From: DATKRB01 sp963794215
GTDB lineage: Bacteria; Actinomycetota; Acidimicrobiia; Acidimicrobiales; RAAP-2
Reading direction: 5' to 3'
DNA: 64,000 bases
Assembly: GCA_963794215.1 (NCBI GenBank)
Contig: CAWCCQ010000001.1
Location: 434,001-498,000, forward strand
The first letter of the stretch is position 1. Every line of letters begins with the position of its first letter. This document shows, in pieces, positions 62,855-64,000 of this stretch. The translations under genes and the position numbers were made by a program. The notes below the pieces were generated by a model. That model saw only the letters and a program-made list of their open reading frames with translations. It was not told the DNA's origin and ran no database searches.

Positions 62855-64000
62855 TCAGGCCTGGATCACCTGCGGCAAAGGTTTCAGGTCGACAGGCCCC
62901 GGAACCTTGCCGTTGGTCTCGTACTCGCTCACCGAGGACTTGCCAGCCCGATTCAGTACGGCGCCGACGACCGGGGCGTTTGCCTGACGAAGGAGGGCCA
63001 CTGCCCGCCTGATGCGCCGTCGCGTTCCGCCACGAGCCGAGGTCACGAGGAGGATGGCGCTGGCCGAGCCTGCAAGGGCCAGCCCATCGCTTGCTGCGAG
63101 CAGTGGCGGGCAGTCGAGGATGACCGTCGCCCCGCCATCCTGTAGCGCCCGCACGATCGCCTCGGTCCGAGGAGATGCGAGGAGCTCGGACGCGCCGTGG
63201 ACGGGGGGTCCTGCCGGCAACAACGAGACACGATCGAGTCCGGGTACGGGTACGGGCTTGGTTGCCTCGGCAAGCTGCGCGTCGCCCCGCAGGACATTGG
63301 TCAGACCGATCGTGTTGTCAAGCCCGAAGAGCTCGTTCAGCCGTGGATGCCGTAGGTTGGCGTCGATCAACACCACCCACTGTCCCGCCCTGGCGATCAA
63401 CACCGCGAGATTGGCTGCGGTCGTCGACGCGCCCTCGCCGGAGGTCGGAGTGACTACTTGGAGGACGCTACCGGGCTTGTCGGCGCCGGCGAAGTGCAAG
63501 GCCGTCCGCAAGCCCCGGTATGACTCCGCCACCATCGAGGAGGTATCCGCCAGGGTGATCACATTGGGCGAGCCTGGTCGTTTGCGCCAACGGTACTCGG
63601 GGACCGTTCCGAGCAATCTCACCTCCCCGTTCAACTCGGCCTCCAGATGTTCGCTGGTCAGGATCGAATCGTCGAGGTACTCGAACAGAAACGCGAGAAC
63701 AATCCCCACGGCGAGACCCGCCCCGAGCCCGAGAAGCCCCAGCTTCACGGGGCTCGTGCCCGTCGGCGATACCGGCACAGTGGCCGGAGTCAGCACCGTT
63801 GGGGTGATCGTGGTTGCGGCCTGCGCTTGGTTGTTCTGGAGCTGGTCCTGCAAGCCGGCCTGCTGGCTGATGAGGGTGCTTCGCTCCTGGAGCAGAGCGC
63901 TCTGCGTCGCAGAGTTGATCCCGGGTGCCGCCAGCTGCGCGTCGAGCGAGTTGATCTGAGTCTGCAGCGTGTTGATCTCCTGCTGCAAGACACTGGTGGA
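62855..64000 (-). CDS. Wzz/BY-kinase-like polysaccharide chain regulator, partial, Walker A lysine missing
   Basis: The gene continues past the window edge; about 381 C-terminal residues are visible. Order: coiled coil (LQQEINTLQTQINSLDAQLA; SQQAGLQDQLQNNQAQAA), proline linker, membrane helix (LGLLGLGAGLAVGIVLAFLF), then a CpsD/Wzc-type ATPase domain. That domain keeps the order SGEGASTTAANLAVLIA, VVLIDANLRHPR and VILDCPPLL, but the Walker A Lys of GEGKST is Ala, the second Asp of the usual DADLR is Asn, and the end has a single Tyr (SEYETNGK) instead of a Tyr cluster. It probably assembles with the export system but may not be an active tyrosine kinase. Confidence 0.85.
   Translation of the reverse strand, partial: STSVLQQEINTLQTQINSLDAQLAAPGINSATQSALLQERSTLISQQAGLQDQLQNNQAQAATTITPTVLTPATVPVSPTGTSPVKLGLLGLGAGLAVGIVLAFLFEYLDDSILTSEHLEAELNGEVRLLGTVPEYRWRKRPGSPNVITLADTSSMVAESYRGLRTALHFAGADKPGSVLQVVTPTSGEGASTTAANLAVLIARAGQWVVLIDANLRHPRLNELFGLDNTIGLTNVLRGDAQLAEATKPVPVPGLDRVSLLPAGPPVHGASELLASPRTEAIVRALQDGGATVILDCPPLLAASDGLALAGSASAILLVTSARGGTRRRIRRAVALLRQANAPVVGAVLNRAGKSSVSEYETNGKVPGPVDLKPLPQVIQA

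Noticed and set aside
61155..62987. Plus-strand open frame of 610 codons
   Set aside because: Antisense shadow of two glycosyltransferases; Arg/His/Pro-rich and without any domain.
1..64000. CRISPR arrays, rRNA genes and phage structural genes
   Set aside because: No regularly spaced short repeats, no rRNA-like stretches and no capsid, tail, portal or terminase-like proteins were seen.

Overview
The window is GC-rich bacterial chromosome. It most likely comes from a free-living actinobacterium, plausibly of the Acidimicrobiia lineage. The pointers are a WhiB regulator, a GlnX-GlnH-PknG signalling operon, a perfect mycobacterial-type LexA box (TCGAAC-N4-GTTCGA), a secreted protein built of GYW..DGGxFxxGDAxFYGS repeats, and many acyl-CoA dehydrogenase, amidohydrolase-2 and SDR-type catabolic genes. 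No rRNA, tRNA or CRISPR array was recognised. The lineage call is inference from gene content.

Layout. 0-11 kb: scattered single genes: a SHOCT membrane protein, two MFS drug-type exporters, a divergent SnoaL-like/MerR pair around a repeated operator, a 6-phosphogluconate-dehydrogenase-like oxidoreductase and a double acyl-CoA dehydrogenase, mixed with decayed genes. 11-13.5 kb: a secreted repeat protein and a remnant of a second one. 13.7-23.6 kb: seven tightly coupled genes forming a complete-looking signalling module: GlnX-like membrane protein, GlnH-like lipoprotein, an unrecognised helical protein, a PknG-type kinase with TPR tail, a zinc-ribbon PP2C phosphatase, a vWA protein, and a zinc-ribbon/FHA/SARP transcription factor. 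24-30 kb: PH-domain proteins, SOS-controlled DNA polymerase IV, SRPBCC protein, truncated TetR. 30.6-42.6 kb: a catabolic region (amidohydrolase-2 genes, P450, Ltp2-like thiolase, ABC binding protein, SDR, VOC protein) broken by an IS630-type element sitting in a decayed aldehyde dehydrogenase. 42.7-43.7 kb: truncated IS3 element. 44-54 kb: low gene density, with DUF2252, TMEM175, WhiB, small membrane proteins and remnants of cyclase, histidine phosphatase and DUF190 genes. 54.4-64 kb: an exopolysaccharide locus (three GT4 glycosyltransferases, a WecA/MraY-type initiating transferase, NAD-dependent epimerase, O-antigen-ligase-type polymerase, Wzz/BY-kinase-like protein cut by the window edge).

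How the parts work together. In the 13.7-23.6 kb module, by analogy with mycobacterial GlnX/GlnH/PknG/GarA, an extracytoplasmic amino-acid sensor would signal to a cytoplasmic kinase opposed by a phosphatase. Here the only FHA protein in the operon is fused to a DNA-binding SARP domain, so the output may be transcriptional. In the polysaccharide locus, lipid-linked sugar is made by the WecA-type enzyme, extended by GT4 enzymes, then polymerised and exported under the Wzz-like protein.

The window holds an unusual number of broken genes: at least eight clear remnants, plus six otherwise good genes carrying one single-base frame break. Real genome decay and sequence error are both possible for the second class.
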